A program made the translations under genes and the position numbers. Below are positions 45,610 through 56,139 of a DNA stretch of 64,000 bases, piece after piece. The notes below the pieces were generated by a model. It ran no database searches, was not told the DNA's origin, and saw only the letters and a program-made list of their open reading frames with translations. How positions within the stretch are numbered: the stretch's first letter is position 1; each line of letters starts with the position of its first letter. This stretch comes from Letharia columbiana (taxonomy: Eukaryota > Ascomycota > Lecanoromycetes > Lecanorales > Parmeliaceae). The stretch lies in contig NW_023501116.1 of assembly GCF_014066305.1 (NCBI RefSeq), positions 124,001-188,000 of the forward strand, given 5' to 3'.

Positions 45610-46456
45610 TGAGCTCTCAGCGTCGATGAGTGAGAACTCTCAGTGTCGATCTGAGTGTCTGACTGGCGGCTTTGTACATTACAGTGCTTGGATTGGGATG
45701 ATTCTGCCTAATCTTCATAAATTCGCCAGCCGGCCTCATCCTGAATCCGCGTATGTTGTCGCGGAGAAGTGCTGTTCTGGGAGAGGTTTTCACGGAATTC
45801 TGGTCGATGTTGCTAAGTGTTGCTAGAAATCACGATGTAAAAATTTACTCGTTGTGTAGTTCGAAAACGTTCTCGATGCAGTTAGCGGAATGCTGATGAG
45901 ATTCTGGGTAGGAATGGATAAAATAGAGGAGCTTCTGGGAGTGTCGCGAAGATGTATGTCCAATCCTCACGGATAGTGTAAATGGGAGACTTGAGTGACG
46001 GTATCAAGAGGAAAGACCCGAACGAACCCCGAAGTTGCTTGCTGATAAGTGTGCCTGTTCTCAAGGGCTGCAAGAACCCAATGTCCCGCTCGATGCGTCA
46101 TCGAGAAGTCCCTCAAAGCCTGCCAGTCTAATTCTAATGGAGCACTGAAGTGAGTGTGTTTGAAAAACCGAGACTTTCATTTGCCAATCTCATGCTCGTC
46201 CAATGGTAGCTGTACAGTTCCGCAGAAGATGAAGACTAGATTTGCAGCAGCGTTCTTTCTCTATGAAAGTCGCAAAGCACTACACGTATCGTCCCAACGG
46301 TCCAGTGTACCCCTCATGCCCTTGATTGTGCGGCTCGAAGTATACTATCAGCCTCCTCGTCTTCCAGCCCGACTGTCGAGTGTGGACCTTGTTCAACAAG
46401 CGTATAAAACATTTCATGGCCCGTCACAATGTCCGACTTGTCGTACATCAGCTCCA
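45610..46456. other. Intergenic, nothing seen
   Basis: Spacer between F-box-like copies 3 and 4. A short imperfect duplication (ATCGAC[AG]CTGAGAG) lies near 45620-45650. No gene supported. Confidence 0.5.
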
Positions 46457-47383
46457 TCAATCGCTCATCCCGGAAGCGATCTTCTCGACCTCCGCCTCGA
46501 GAGCCTTCCAGCCATCCGTCTCGATCATGTCCTGAACCTCCTCCTGAACGAGCCTCTTCGCCCGCCAGACCAACTCCCGGATCTCCAGCGACCGGAAGAT
46601 ATCTCCGTTCGTCCCTCCAAGGAACTCCACGGTCTTTGCCACATCATCGGCGTCGAACTCGAGCGACTTTTCCGCATTCGTAATCTTGAGCACCGTCAAT
46701 CCTTCCCACTGAGTTAGAATGAAGTCCAGTTTCGCCCTCCACAGGCACTTCAGTCGCCATTCTACCCGAGTACTCCATTCGATTGAATACGCGAGACTCG
46801 GCGCATCCGTGACCGTAGCCCCATAGCGCCTTCGCATTTCCCGGTGAACGTGTTCGAGGACTGCGGGCGTCAGGTCCAGCCAGCCTATTGTCAATCCAAC
46901 CCTCTTGATGATCGCAAGATGCTGAGGCTGGAGGGCCTTCAAGCCGCGGAGCGTATTCGAGAGCGGACCCGGCAGCAGGTCGAAGACGTTCGAAGAGTAG
47001 AAAACCGCGTGGCCTTCCGCACAAGCCTGCCTGCACGTGGCCAGGAATTGGAAGCCGGGAGGCTGAAGGACACGTGGCGGCTTCGAGTCCTCATGGCCGC
47101 CGTGTCTGTCGACGGTCTTCATCACGCGGTGGACCGCCCCCTGCAGCAGAGAAGCCTTGCGCTCGCGCTTGACCGCACTTTTGGAGTCGAGAATCATTGA
47201 CCCTTGGACAAAGACAAGCTCCATGATCATGTCTCTGATTTCCGCCGGCAAGGAGAAGTAGCCCACGGGCGGTTGTTTCTTGTAGTCTGCGACGGCGATC
47301 GTAGCGAGAATACTCGCGACGTGGGTGACGGTGGGATCTTGGGCTATGCTGAAGGGACCTTTGAGAAGGTTTGAATACAACAT
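46457..47383 (-). CDS. F-box-like family protein, copy 4
   Basis: Intact single-exon 308-residue protein, the longest copy. Residues 1-35 are an extra N-terminal extension. The conserved block GYFSLPAEIRDMIMELVFVQ is at about 41-60, the core PGFQFLATCRQACAEGHAVF with YSSNVFDLLPG at about 111-141, the middle IIKRVGLTIGWLDLTPAVLE next, and the family C-terminus TDGWKALEAEVEKI close to the end. A tryptophan- and arginine-rich helix (EWSTRVEWRLKCLWRAKLDF) lies between. Start is the ATG at 47383; a later start just before the conserved block is possible but lacks an ATG. Function unknown beyond the family. Confidence 0.75.
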   Translation of the reverse strand: MLYSNLLKGPFSIAQDPTVTHVASILATIAVADYKKQPPVGYFSLPAEIRDMIMELVFVQGSMILDSKSAVKRERKASLLQGAVHRVMKTVDRHGGHEDSKPPRVLQPPGFQFLATCRQACAEGHAVFYSSNVFDLLPGPLSNTLRGLKALQPQHLAIIKRVGLTIGWLDLTPAVLEHVHREMRRRYGATVTDAPSLAYSIEWSTRVEWRLKCLWRAKLDFILTQWEGLTVLKITNAEKSLEFDADDVAKTVEFLGGTNGDIFRSLEIRELVWRAKRLVQEEVQDMIETDGWKALEAEVEKIASGMSD

Positions 47384-48635
47384 AGCGATAGAAGGGTATG
47401 TTGTTTCGGAGGTGAGAGAGTGTCTTCGGATTTTCGAATATTGAAAGGTAAAAGGAAGAAGAAGACACAGGGATTTGAAATGCCTTGTACTGAAGACCGA
47501 AATTCTAGGGGCGGTGTGATAAGGAAAGTGTGGTGCTAACGTCTAAATGTGGTGCATTCGACCAATCATTTGTTGATGTGTTCAATAGCCGGCCCGTTGC
47601 CACCATGCCAAGTTTCATCAATAGGGCAGCACATCAATCTTGAAACAAGCGTATGGACAACATTTGCCACAAATCAGATCTACTGGTGCTATGTTGTCTA
47701 AGGTAGGACAATGCTAGATTGCTTTCACCGTTATGGCATAAGTTTGCTCGGGTCAAGATAAAATTGTGACAATGAAAGACATAAAAAGCGGACGGCGTGA
47801 AGGATATGAATGCAACTTCCTTCGACTATTAACTTGTCTGTGTCTTAGCTGTTAGAAACCGAACTGTTCGGATAGCACGCCTAAAGACTCGTTACGTACT
47901 TACACAATCCACCTGCATCCAGCAGACTCCCTCCGCCCGAATCGGTCACTAGAACTGCTAGTTTCTAATAGTGTTGATCTCACAATTTCCTGACTCGATC
48001 ATTTACGGTTTGTTATCTTCTTTGCAGGAGTTGCTTCGATCGAGTTCTTGAAGGCTAGTATCTCGTCTCAAGAAATGTAACGGTGATACGTAAGGGAAAC
48101 ACGAAAATGCGGAGTGAAGTTCCAGAAGATACTGGTGGTCAGGTCAATGACTGTTGTTGAGAGACAAATAATTGTGGCGATAACGAAGCGTGTATGGCGA
48201 AGAGGCGGTCGCACTTGCAGTAGACGTAGGGTTTCACGTGAATAGTGTCGACGGGGCCTCGAAAGAGCAACTATGTATCGTCACCGCGAACACCGTCCAG
48301 AAAGATGGTTGTGCTTCTCCTCAAAGATGTCTAAATCAGCTTTGCTCTTCTAGAAATGATCCCGGCGCTATTGTGCACCATGGCCGGTCGGCAGATCGGC
48401 TGATACCTGAGGCTGGGCAGCTAGTGCCCTGTACCCATGGCCGAAGAGGCTCATTGACACTATCGATCGGTCTTGTCCAAGACACGCACAATAGAGCACA
48501 CTTTCCGTAAATACCTTATACCTCCCACATCATCAGGTTATCACATTTCTTGTACCCCACATCTTCAAGCTCCTCGGTCTCCACGTTCAATCACCGTCGA
48601 AATAGGTCAAGCCAGCAGAACCCCACACAGACACT
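47384..48635. other. Intergenic, no supported gene
   Basis: About 1.25 kb between divergent F-box-like copies 4 (minus) and 5 (plus). A 106-codon plus frame at 48190-48510 has no recognisable features. Confidence 0.45.
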
Positions 48636-49539
48636 TTGAACACGTCCACCGCACATCGCAGACCTTTACACTTTCCAGCCGTGAGCGTCAGCACCCAATA
48701 TGCTTCTTCTCGTTCGCCAGCGGAGATCCGCGATATAATCATGCGGTTTGTCCTGGTCCCGGACGAGATACAACTTGACGCCCCGGAGCCCGACGGAAAC
48801 CCTGAAGAGCGCGGACTGCTTCGAGGTGTGTAGGTTCGCGTGTACAAACATCTCTCCAGAGGCGAGGATGATGAATTCGTCCTCAACTTCCCAACCTCCT
48901 GGTTTCCCGCTCCTTGCCGCTTGCAAACAGGCCTGCGCGGAGGCTCGAAGAAGACGTTTTACCTACCGTGAGGTTGCGGTCGAAAATATCTGCAGGTGTT
49001 TCTCAGAAATCCATGTGGGAAATAGATCAAGGATGCAGATCGGGACGCTGACATTTGGGCTGCCAGATCTAACTCTTACAGACTTCGAAAGCATTGAAAG
49101 GCACATGAAACTGCTCATGGGATCTAGACTGCTGGTCAAACCTGGAACAGCGAGCCGAGAACAAGGGAGCGCATGGGTCTCGTGCGTGGAACCGCGACTC
49201 GAGGACATCTGGGAGCAGACGCTGAGATGTGTGCGAGCACATGCGATAGGGACGAGACTCGTGAAGACTGGAGACAGGGGAGAGGTGCTGGAGTTCAAGC
49301 GATGAGGATCAGAGGATGCTCTGACAAGGTTACGGCGTGATGACGCCACAACGGTGTGGTTGGTACATGACGCTCAGGCGCAGGTCAGAGAGAAAATTGC
49401 GAGCATGGTTAATCCTGATGGATGGAAGGCGTTTGAGGACTTGATCGAGAAAGGTGAATTCCAGACTCGCAGATGGCGGAAGGATACAAATAACGGAAAT
49501 TGGGTGATGGGCTCGACGGCGAGATTTCTGAGATCGTAG
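48636..49539 (+). pseudogene. F-box-like family protein, copy 5 (broken)
   Basis: The only plus-strand copy. The start (ASSRSPAEIRDIIMRFVLVP) is in one frame to about 48830. The rest (PPGFPLLAACKQACAEA, then GTLTFGLPDLTLTDFESIE) is in another. The YSSNTF block is destroyed. An in-frame TGA at 49303-49305 follows CGA, and the frame continues beyond it to the family C-terminus (NPDGWKAFEDLIEKG) and a stop at 49537-49539. One frameshift and one nonsense change are therefore the minimum. Confidence 0.65.
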
Positions 49540-50062
49540 AAGCGAATTGGTTGATCAGCTGCTAACAACCTCTCTGTTGACGGCATTATTGGGAAGCACT
49601 CTTCCTTCAGTGAATGATTATACCACACTGCACATCAGGACAGGACCACGCTGCAGTATCAGCCTCTGGAGAACGAGGTACTTTCCTGATAACATTCTTG
49701 AAACTGGCATTCACAAGACTTCGATTTTGCAACACGTTAGTACGGGTATATATCCAGGAACAAAGACAAGCAGAGGGGGAGTGCACAGAGTAATATTGCT
49801 CGCTCAGAACAAAAAAACACAACTCTAATAGAGATATTCCCTCTTCTTCACCGTGATATAAGGAAGTGCCTTTCGCCTCTTGAGTTCCAACGAAGAAAGA
49901 CTGGTTTAGCAAATGAAGCCCGTTGGACACAGGCAGTGTGGTTCAAGCCACGCAGACTGCCTCCATGTATCACGTTCGCGGCGATCATAATCGGTAAAAC
50001 GACGAAAAAATTCAGAGCTGATGGTGAAACGCAACAGGGCGCCAACTCGGCTAGATGACTTA
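49540..50062. other. Intergenic, nothing seen
   Basis: Spacer between the broken F-box-like copy 5 and the P450 relic. The last P450 codons end at a GTAAGT (50062-50057) that may have been a splice donor, so a lost terminal exon could lie here. Confidence 0.4.
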
Positions 50063-51563
50063 CCATTTGTTACGCACCACCCAATCCTTCTCCGGATCTA
50101 CCGAAGATACGCTGTGAGTCCTCAACAATAGCGGCACAATCGTACATATTTCCACCGAACTGGAGTTTTTCCTAGTACACGTCCTTACTTCCCGTCCCAA
50201 CAGCGAAGAAGCTAGCTTCCATCTCCTTCGACCTCTCCGCCCCGCTCTCGATCCGTCTCTCTGGAAGGAACCTTTTCCGGCTCCGGGAACACAACTGGGT
50301 CACGGTGCACGAACCACGCATTGACGCCGACGATCCTGCCAGCTGGGATATGCCGATTGCAGATCTTGACGCCGGCTGGTGGGATGTGGCGCTCGAGCAG
50401 GAGTCCGACGCTGGGGTGGATGCGCGTTGCTTCTTTGATCACGGCTTGTAGGTAGGGACAAATGGGCCGTGATTTCCTTATAGCTGGTCGGATCTCCTAG
50501 TTTGCCTTCCCCTTGCGCTTGGTCGATTTCGGCGACTAGCTTGTCCATTGTGGACGTGTTGCGCACGAGGTTGTAGGAGATGGCGTGCAAAGCGATGGCA
50601 GTTGTGTCGCTGCCTGCGGAGACATTTGCGGAGGTGTGCACAACGATATCGCGAGTACTGAATCTGGTTGGGTTGGATTCTTTAGCTGCGATCCACTTCG
50701 ACGGCTGATCCTTCCCTACTTTGCCTCTTTCGGTGGTGGTCAATTCGCCGTTGCGATTTGGTGTACCCCGAGAGTTGATGGCTTTTAGTGTGAAGTTTAA
50801 GACTTGATCCCAAGATTCCATGGAAAGAATCAGGAAGAGAATGAGAGGGTTGCCAAGCAAGAATCTATGCATGTAGGGTAATTGACCGCATTGGATGGAG
50901 TATCCAAAAATTCCTGCCATTGTTTCCATTATACCGTCCACGTCAATGCCTTGTTCGAGGAAGCCGACCTTCTCGTCGAAAGTGAGCTCGCCGACAACGT
51001 CGAAGGCATGATATTGGAGCTAGGACTGGTAGCAGTCTCAGCGTACAATGGAATTCTGTCGAAGACTGGGACGAGTGTACTTACTCCGAGATCAAAAACA
51101 TTGCCAGCTGTTGCGAATTCGTCAAGTCGCTTTGTGAGTAGACCTGAGCAAGAGTCCACTGCATCCTCCATTTCCAGCAACGAACTCATACTATAAGCGC
51201 TGGCAACCAGTCACATCTGGTCTCGATGATAAGCTTCATTTCTAGTAGAGAACAGATCCATCTACGGTCTTTTCAGTCATGTTACGGAACTGACGGAATT
51301 GAATGCCGTCTAGATTCAAAGATCAGCCTATTCCTGACCACAGCGGCCTGCATTTCGCACTTCGATAAATCCACTTTTCGAGCCACATGTGATTCGTATA
51401 GCCTTTGGGTCACGAACGGAATGTGGTTGGGCCCTGTCCGCACCAGAGGCCCATACTGCTGGTGCAATTCGATGTGAGTAAGATGTCCAGACTCTCGGCG
51501 AACGTCCCTCAGTCGCCAGGACCCCGTGCGGGAGGCGATTGCGGGGCCTTGTATGTGCGACAT
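50063..51563 (-). pseudogene. Cytochrome P450 monooxygenase pseudogene
   Basis: A full-length microsomal-type P450 is recognisable but dead. In order: N-terminal GPAIASRTGSW and ELHQQYGPLVRTGPN (51560-51430), a frameshift, DPKAIRITCGSKSGFIE, then VDSCSGLLTKRLDEFATAG. An intron with GTAAGT follows, then LQYHAFDVVGELTFDEKVGF preceded by TAG where Trp is expected. The I-helix AGSDTTAIALHAISYNLVRN, K-helix KEATRIHP, and HRDPVVFPEPEK come next. The ERW motif region reads PERRI in a shifted frame, then FFAVGTGS, another shift, and TCTRKN as the heme loop, ending VDPEKDWVVRNKW. The heme Cys survives but the following Gly is Arg. At least four frameshifts and one stop. It resembles the pisatin-demethylase-like P450s. 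Confidence 0.85.
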
Positions 51564-52379
51564 GGATTTCCCGCAATTGTTACCTAGGAGGTAGCAGAGG
51601 AGGAGGCCGACGCAAGTGAAGAGCGAATGTGAGGTTACGAAAGCAGTGAAACTGCTTAAGACTTCTTCTAAAACATTCTTGAGCCTTTATCTTAGTAGCT
51701 AGGCTTTCAGTTGAGACCAAGCGTAGCTATATCCCCCGAGATGGCAGATTGGGACGGACAATCTTGTGTCGAAAAACACATATTTCGCGCAAACGGTTGC
51801 CAGCATTGTATGTAGACAGACGTCACCGCACAACACCGAGCGGGGAAGAGGGCAGCAGTAGGAGGGCAGCAAGGCCCTGCAGTGTGTACATCAATGATTA
51901 ACCATACAGCTCAAAAAGCTTTATGCTAACACAGGATTGCTCGGATGACAGAAATCAGCGAAAAGGCCTTTGGCATAAAAGCGCGTGCAACAAGGACAAT
52001 ATTGCCATAGATACGTACCTAAGCCCAAGAGTTTTAGACGAATGAATACTAGTTCTGCTCGAGCTTATAGAGTCCGAGAGGCTCAATCCCCAAACATTAA
52101 TGACGGTTCAGATATTTCACAAGTTAAATGACAGGCTTGCCGCTTATTCTGACAACTTGCCTGATACGTGAAAAATGGTCAGCAGTTTTATGTAGTCCAC
52201 AAGCCTGGAAATTCACGATTTCGTGGGTTGTAACCGCCAGGTACTGCCACCTACATTGCCTCCTTACTTGACATATCCAAAATTCGGCAGCCCAAAGCCT
52301 TGTTTGTACAAAAACAATCACTGTCCGATCCCAGTGTTGACGCCTTATCCCGGTTCCATTTTCAAAGAATACTTTACTT
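51564..52379. other. Intergenic, nothing seen
   Basis: Spacer between the P450 relic and the transporter gene. It includes the transporter 3' flank. No gene supported. Confidence 0.5.
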
Positions 52380-53979
52380 TCATTCGACCCGTTGCCGAGC
52401 TTCTTTTTTTCCCCAAACTTCATCTGCTCCGCTCTTTCCCTTGGTTTCTGGTACCCACCAGGCAATGAAAGCACCCAGCACCAAGGCCAGCCCTGCAAAT
52501 ACATAGTAGATCCGTCCTTTCTCGCCCATAGCTTTGTTCAGGATTGGAAAGAATTGCGAGACAATGAATGTAGCTAGCCAATTTGCTGCCAGAGCCCAAC
52601 TCTGGGTTGCGCCCACTGCTTCCGGGCCCACAAGCTCGTTGGCGAGTATGAAAGGGACTGGCCCCAAGCCTACGGCGAAGGAGGCTACAAAAAGGAGCGT
52701 GGCGATGGCGGCGAGTATCTTGACGCCTTCGCCAATACCAATCGCTAGCAAGATAGAGCTGGTACCCATACCAGCTATACTCAGAAGAATACAGGTCTTG
52801 CGCCCAATCTTGTCAGAAAGAGGCGCGCAGAGAGTGGTGATGACGAGATTCAATGCGGAGATGGCAACTGTGAGCAGGGCGGCCTTCGTGGGTAAAAGGG
52901 CGGATAGTAGGCTGACGGAGTACATGACGATACTGTTGATACCTGTCAGCTGCTGCGTGACCATTACGGCAACGACTGCGATGATGGCCGGCCGGTAGCT
53001 CGGGTGCATGAAAGCACTGAAGATGCCAACTGTCTCTGAGGCAGCGTCAGGATTTTGAGAAGGATGTGAGCCAGCCGGCGCGCTGAGCAGCGATTCCTCT
53101 TCCGCTGAGAATCGTTAGCTAGTGATTTTTATAGACTATGTCATGAGAGATGCACCGATATCTTCTCGACTGCTGTCAATATTCCATGCCTTGACTTCCT
53201 CATCCAGGTCCGCTTTTTGCCCTCTCATTTTTCGCAAGATATGCCGCGCATGCTGCGGATTCCTGTTCTCAGCCAGCCACTTTGGACTTTCCGGGACCAG
53301 TGACAACGCAAGCAATTGGAAGAGCCCGATGCCCCCGGCGACGGCCAGAATGATTCTCCATAGACCGTCCTTGCTTAAGAAGTACCCCAAGACTTGCGCA
53401 ATCACGATGCCCATATTAACCATTATCTGCGTCAAAGCTCCAAACAACCCCTTCTCTTTTGGCGGTGCAACCTCCGAGATGTAGATTGGCACGACGACGA
53501 CTGCTGAGCCTGATGCAACTCCGGAGAGTACTCTTCCAAAGGCTAGGAGACTAATGCTAGGAGCAGCACTCTCGAATACAGGGCCTATGACGAAGAAGAT
53601 CGTTGTAAGGCGCATGGTGAGCAGTCGTCCAAATTTGTTGCACAATGGGCCCGCGGCGAGAGCTCCGAGAAGTCCGCCGAGGGTATAGATCGAAGAGACG
53701 ACGGCGAATTGATCAGTGTTCATAGGGATACATTGAGGGAGCTCGGGATGTAGGGCGGCGCTGTTGATGCTCTTCTTTTCGCAGGTGATGACATTCTGAG
53801 GAGCATTGAGCTCGGCCTAGGTAGTGTTAGCTGTTGCAGAGCATTGGCCAGGGAAGGATTGATACCAGATGGAAGCCGAACTGAAGGGGCCCAAGAGCAA
53901 CAACTAGTAAGATATAGGATAAGTATGCTGTAGTGTCTCTGATCAGAGACCGGTGTAAGGGCTCCCCTTCGCGCGCCAT
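52380..53979 (-). CDS. MFS sugar-family transporter, Vps73-like
   Basis: Twelve-segment transporter of the sugar porter family, closest in motifs to yeast Vps73 and its relatives at vacuole or mitochondrial membranes. The substrate is uncertain. Three exons (53979-53866, 53816-53156 and 53104-52380) give 499 residues; introns are 49 bp (GTATCA...CTAG) and 51 bp (GTGCAT...CTCAG with a GCTAAC branch site). The spliced N-terminus reads GPLQFGFHLAELNAPQNVITC, the subgroup signature. Then come GPLCNKFGRLLTMR (motif A), YISEVAPPKEKG, VPESPKWLAENRNP, QQLTGINSIVMYSVSLL, PLSDKIGRKTC, GPVPFILANELVGPEAVG and the terminal VPETKGKS. All sugar-porter landmarks are intact. It sits between two pseudogenes. 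Confidence 0.9.
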
Positions 53980-54024
53980 CTTGGTACGCACTGTTGAGGG
54001 GGGACGTCGAGAATCACAAAGGTG

Positions 54025-54045
54025 GTTGTTGTTGTTGTTGTTGTT
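54025..54045. repeat. (GTT)7 microsatellite
   Basis: Seven GTT units just upstream of the transporter start codon, in the shared promoter region of the divergent transporter and DPP5-like relic. Confidence 0.9.
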
Positions 54046-54430
54046 TACCGTGATTTCGAGATTGATCTTCCATTGAGCAAGCTGTAAATAATGTTATAGA
54101 CGTGGAAAAGATGTTGGTTCGTTTGGTTATGGAGCGGCGCTTTTCCCGTGGCAACTTTTCCCGACTTCCCCACGTGCAGTAGGCTACCAGCGTCATTTTT
54201 CACATTGCATGGTGTGAACTGACCAGCGCAATGTGACTAACGGCATCACCAGCATCAGCGGCTGCTCCGCTAGAACAATCAGGAACTATATACCTGGTAC
54301 CATCAAAGCTGCTCGATCATTGTCCTGCTGTCGGAAGGCTTGAGTGAACAAGTAATAATCTTAGCGGGCATGCAGCTTCTACAACCAGGTGAGCCTTTGA
54401 TCCCACAATGCCCATAGTACAAAGCTTCTA

Positions 54431-55750
54431 ATGGTTCTAAGCTTCATACCATCTTTTTCTCGTCGCTCGGCCGCCATCCCGAACAAGCAAGGCACCGAAG
54501 CAATCTACACCGTCGATACACAGACACCCGGGAGCCATGCAAATATTACTGAGATCAGGATCATAGATCTCCTCACCGGGACCTCAAACCTCTTCTCCGA
54601 AGATCCACGAGATACGGAAGCCAAATGGCTTGGAAAGGGGGACTTGGTGCTTTGGCTGAAGGACGTAGATTTTGGAGCAACGGAATTCTGGATTGCGGAC
54701 GCAGAAGATGCAGGTCAGAATTATGTGAATTTCAAAACGTTATCGAAGAGAGCCTCGGTGGGGTCTTCGTGTACGCAACGAGGGAGTGGCTATTGCGCCC
54801 GCAGGATCAGCGCGAAGGCGTCCCATCTCAAGCTGCACAGGCTTCACGGCCAGTACGACGACATAGCAATAGCTGTGGCTTGCTCCGCCACATCGAACGG
54901 CAGTCTTTACAACCATGACACAGAAGGATCGACCAGCGAGATACAAAATGCGATATGGTAAACCACGCTTCGAAAGAAGGCGATGAGCAGCAGCACAGCA
55001 GAGCTGAAATACATAACCTCTCCAACGAGGTTCGTCACTGCTCTGAGAGGCACAGGTTTGGAATCACCTCTTCGCTCTCCGTTTGGACATTCGACCGACT
55101 TCGATATTTCCACAAGTGGTATTGTCTTTCTTGCAAAAGATGGACCGAGCTGTACAACCCAGCCTGCCAGTCTCAATGTCTACTACATTCCTCTCAAGAC
55201 CTTTACTGAAATGTCAAGGCCAAGACCTCAGATCATCAACATAAAAGGCTTCGGAGGGCGGAGCTCCAACCCGGTATTCTCTCCAAGCGGTAACTCTGTA
55301 GCGTTTCTGAAAAGGCGCGAGCTTGCAGACTCCAATGACAGGAAACGAGTGATCGTGGTTGACAACATCCGTGACTTTCGAGCTCATACGGCCATTGACA
55401 ATATGCCCACGCAGCAGAGTGAGAAAGACTGGCACTTGTCACCCTACAGTGTAGCTTGGAGTGACGATGGCAAAGAGTTGTATGTCGTTGCGGTGGAGAC
55501 TGGTATCCGGAGGCTGTTCAAGATTCCTGCCAATCTCTCTTCCATCAAGACGGCGCCAGAACCCATCACAAGCGATAGCACTACGCCGGCGGATGTGCGG
55601 CATCTAAGAATGGTGTTCTCTGCGCCAATGGATTTAACGCCAGAGCGCTCTCTGTGGGCTAGTAAAGCTATCTTACGGCTATTGTACGACCTGATTCCCT
55701 CTGCTCTGCCTTATGAGATGATGTCTTTTGCTGTTGAAGCAAATTGGTGA
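54431..55750 (+). pseudogene. Dipeptidyl-peptidase V-like (S9C) pseudogene, truncated
   Basis: The start and beta-propeller of a DPP5-type prolyl-oligopeptidase-family serine peptidase are visible: SRRSAAIPNKQGTEAIYTVD, RIIDLLTGTSNLFSEDP, WLGKGDLVLWLKDVDFGATE, DDIAIAVACSATSNGSLYN, then LRGTGLESPLRSPFGHSTDF, IVFLAKDG, VYYIPLKTFTEM and NPVFSPSGNSVAFLKRREL. Lesions: the 54760-54830 region is out of frame; Tyr of AIWY is TAA at 54959-54961; and after about residue 390 of the joined frame the sequence loses similarity. The whole alpha/beta-hydrolase domain with its Ser-Asp-His triad is missing, and no trace is found before the next gene. It is inactive as a peptidase. Confidence 0.75.
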
Positions 55751-55966
55751 CATTCCGAGGGCGTGTAACTCCATGGAAACCTTGGAATATGTTGTAAGAC
55801 TTGCTGAATGTTTACCTGGTCCTGACGTTGCAGGAGCTTAATACCTGAATGCTAATCAAGAAGGGGTCGTACTGTAAAGAGATCGTGGATCTCGGGGTAA
55901 CAAGCTCCTTGTTCCGTTATATATAAACATGTGCTGTACCTTCACTCTAGTGATGTCGTCGTTGTT

Positions 55967-56004
55967 GTCGCCGAGACACTATAGATGGCTAGTATCTCGG
56001 CGAC
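55967..56004. repeat. Inverted repeat, 10-bp arms
   Basis: GTCGCCGAGA (55967-55976) and TCTCGGCGAC (55995-56004) form perfect arms around an 18-bp loop. The spacer 55751-56139 otherwise has no gene. A TATATAAA string at 55919-55926 precedes it, and a solo-LTR remnant is possible but unproven. Confidence 0.7.
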
Positions 56005-56139
56005 ATAATGGATAGCTAGTGTCAACACCAGTTATATACAAAGGAGCCTTTCGTCACGTCTCTTCCTATCTTGTCTTGCACTCAAGGTGGTCTCAATTTC
56101 ATTGGACATCATGAATCTCACGACAAGCTATCACGGTAT

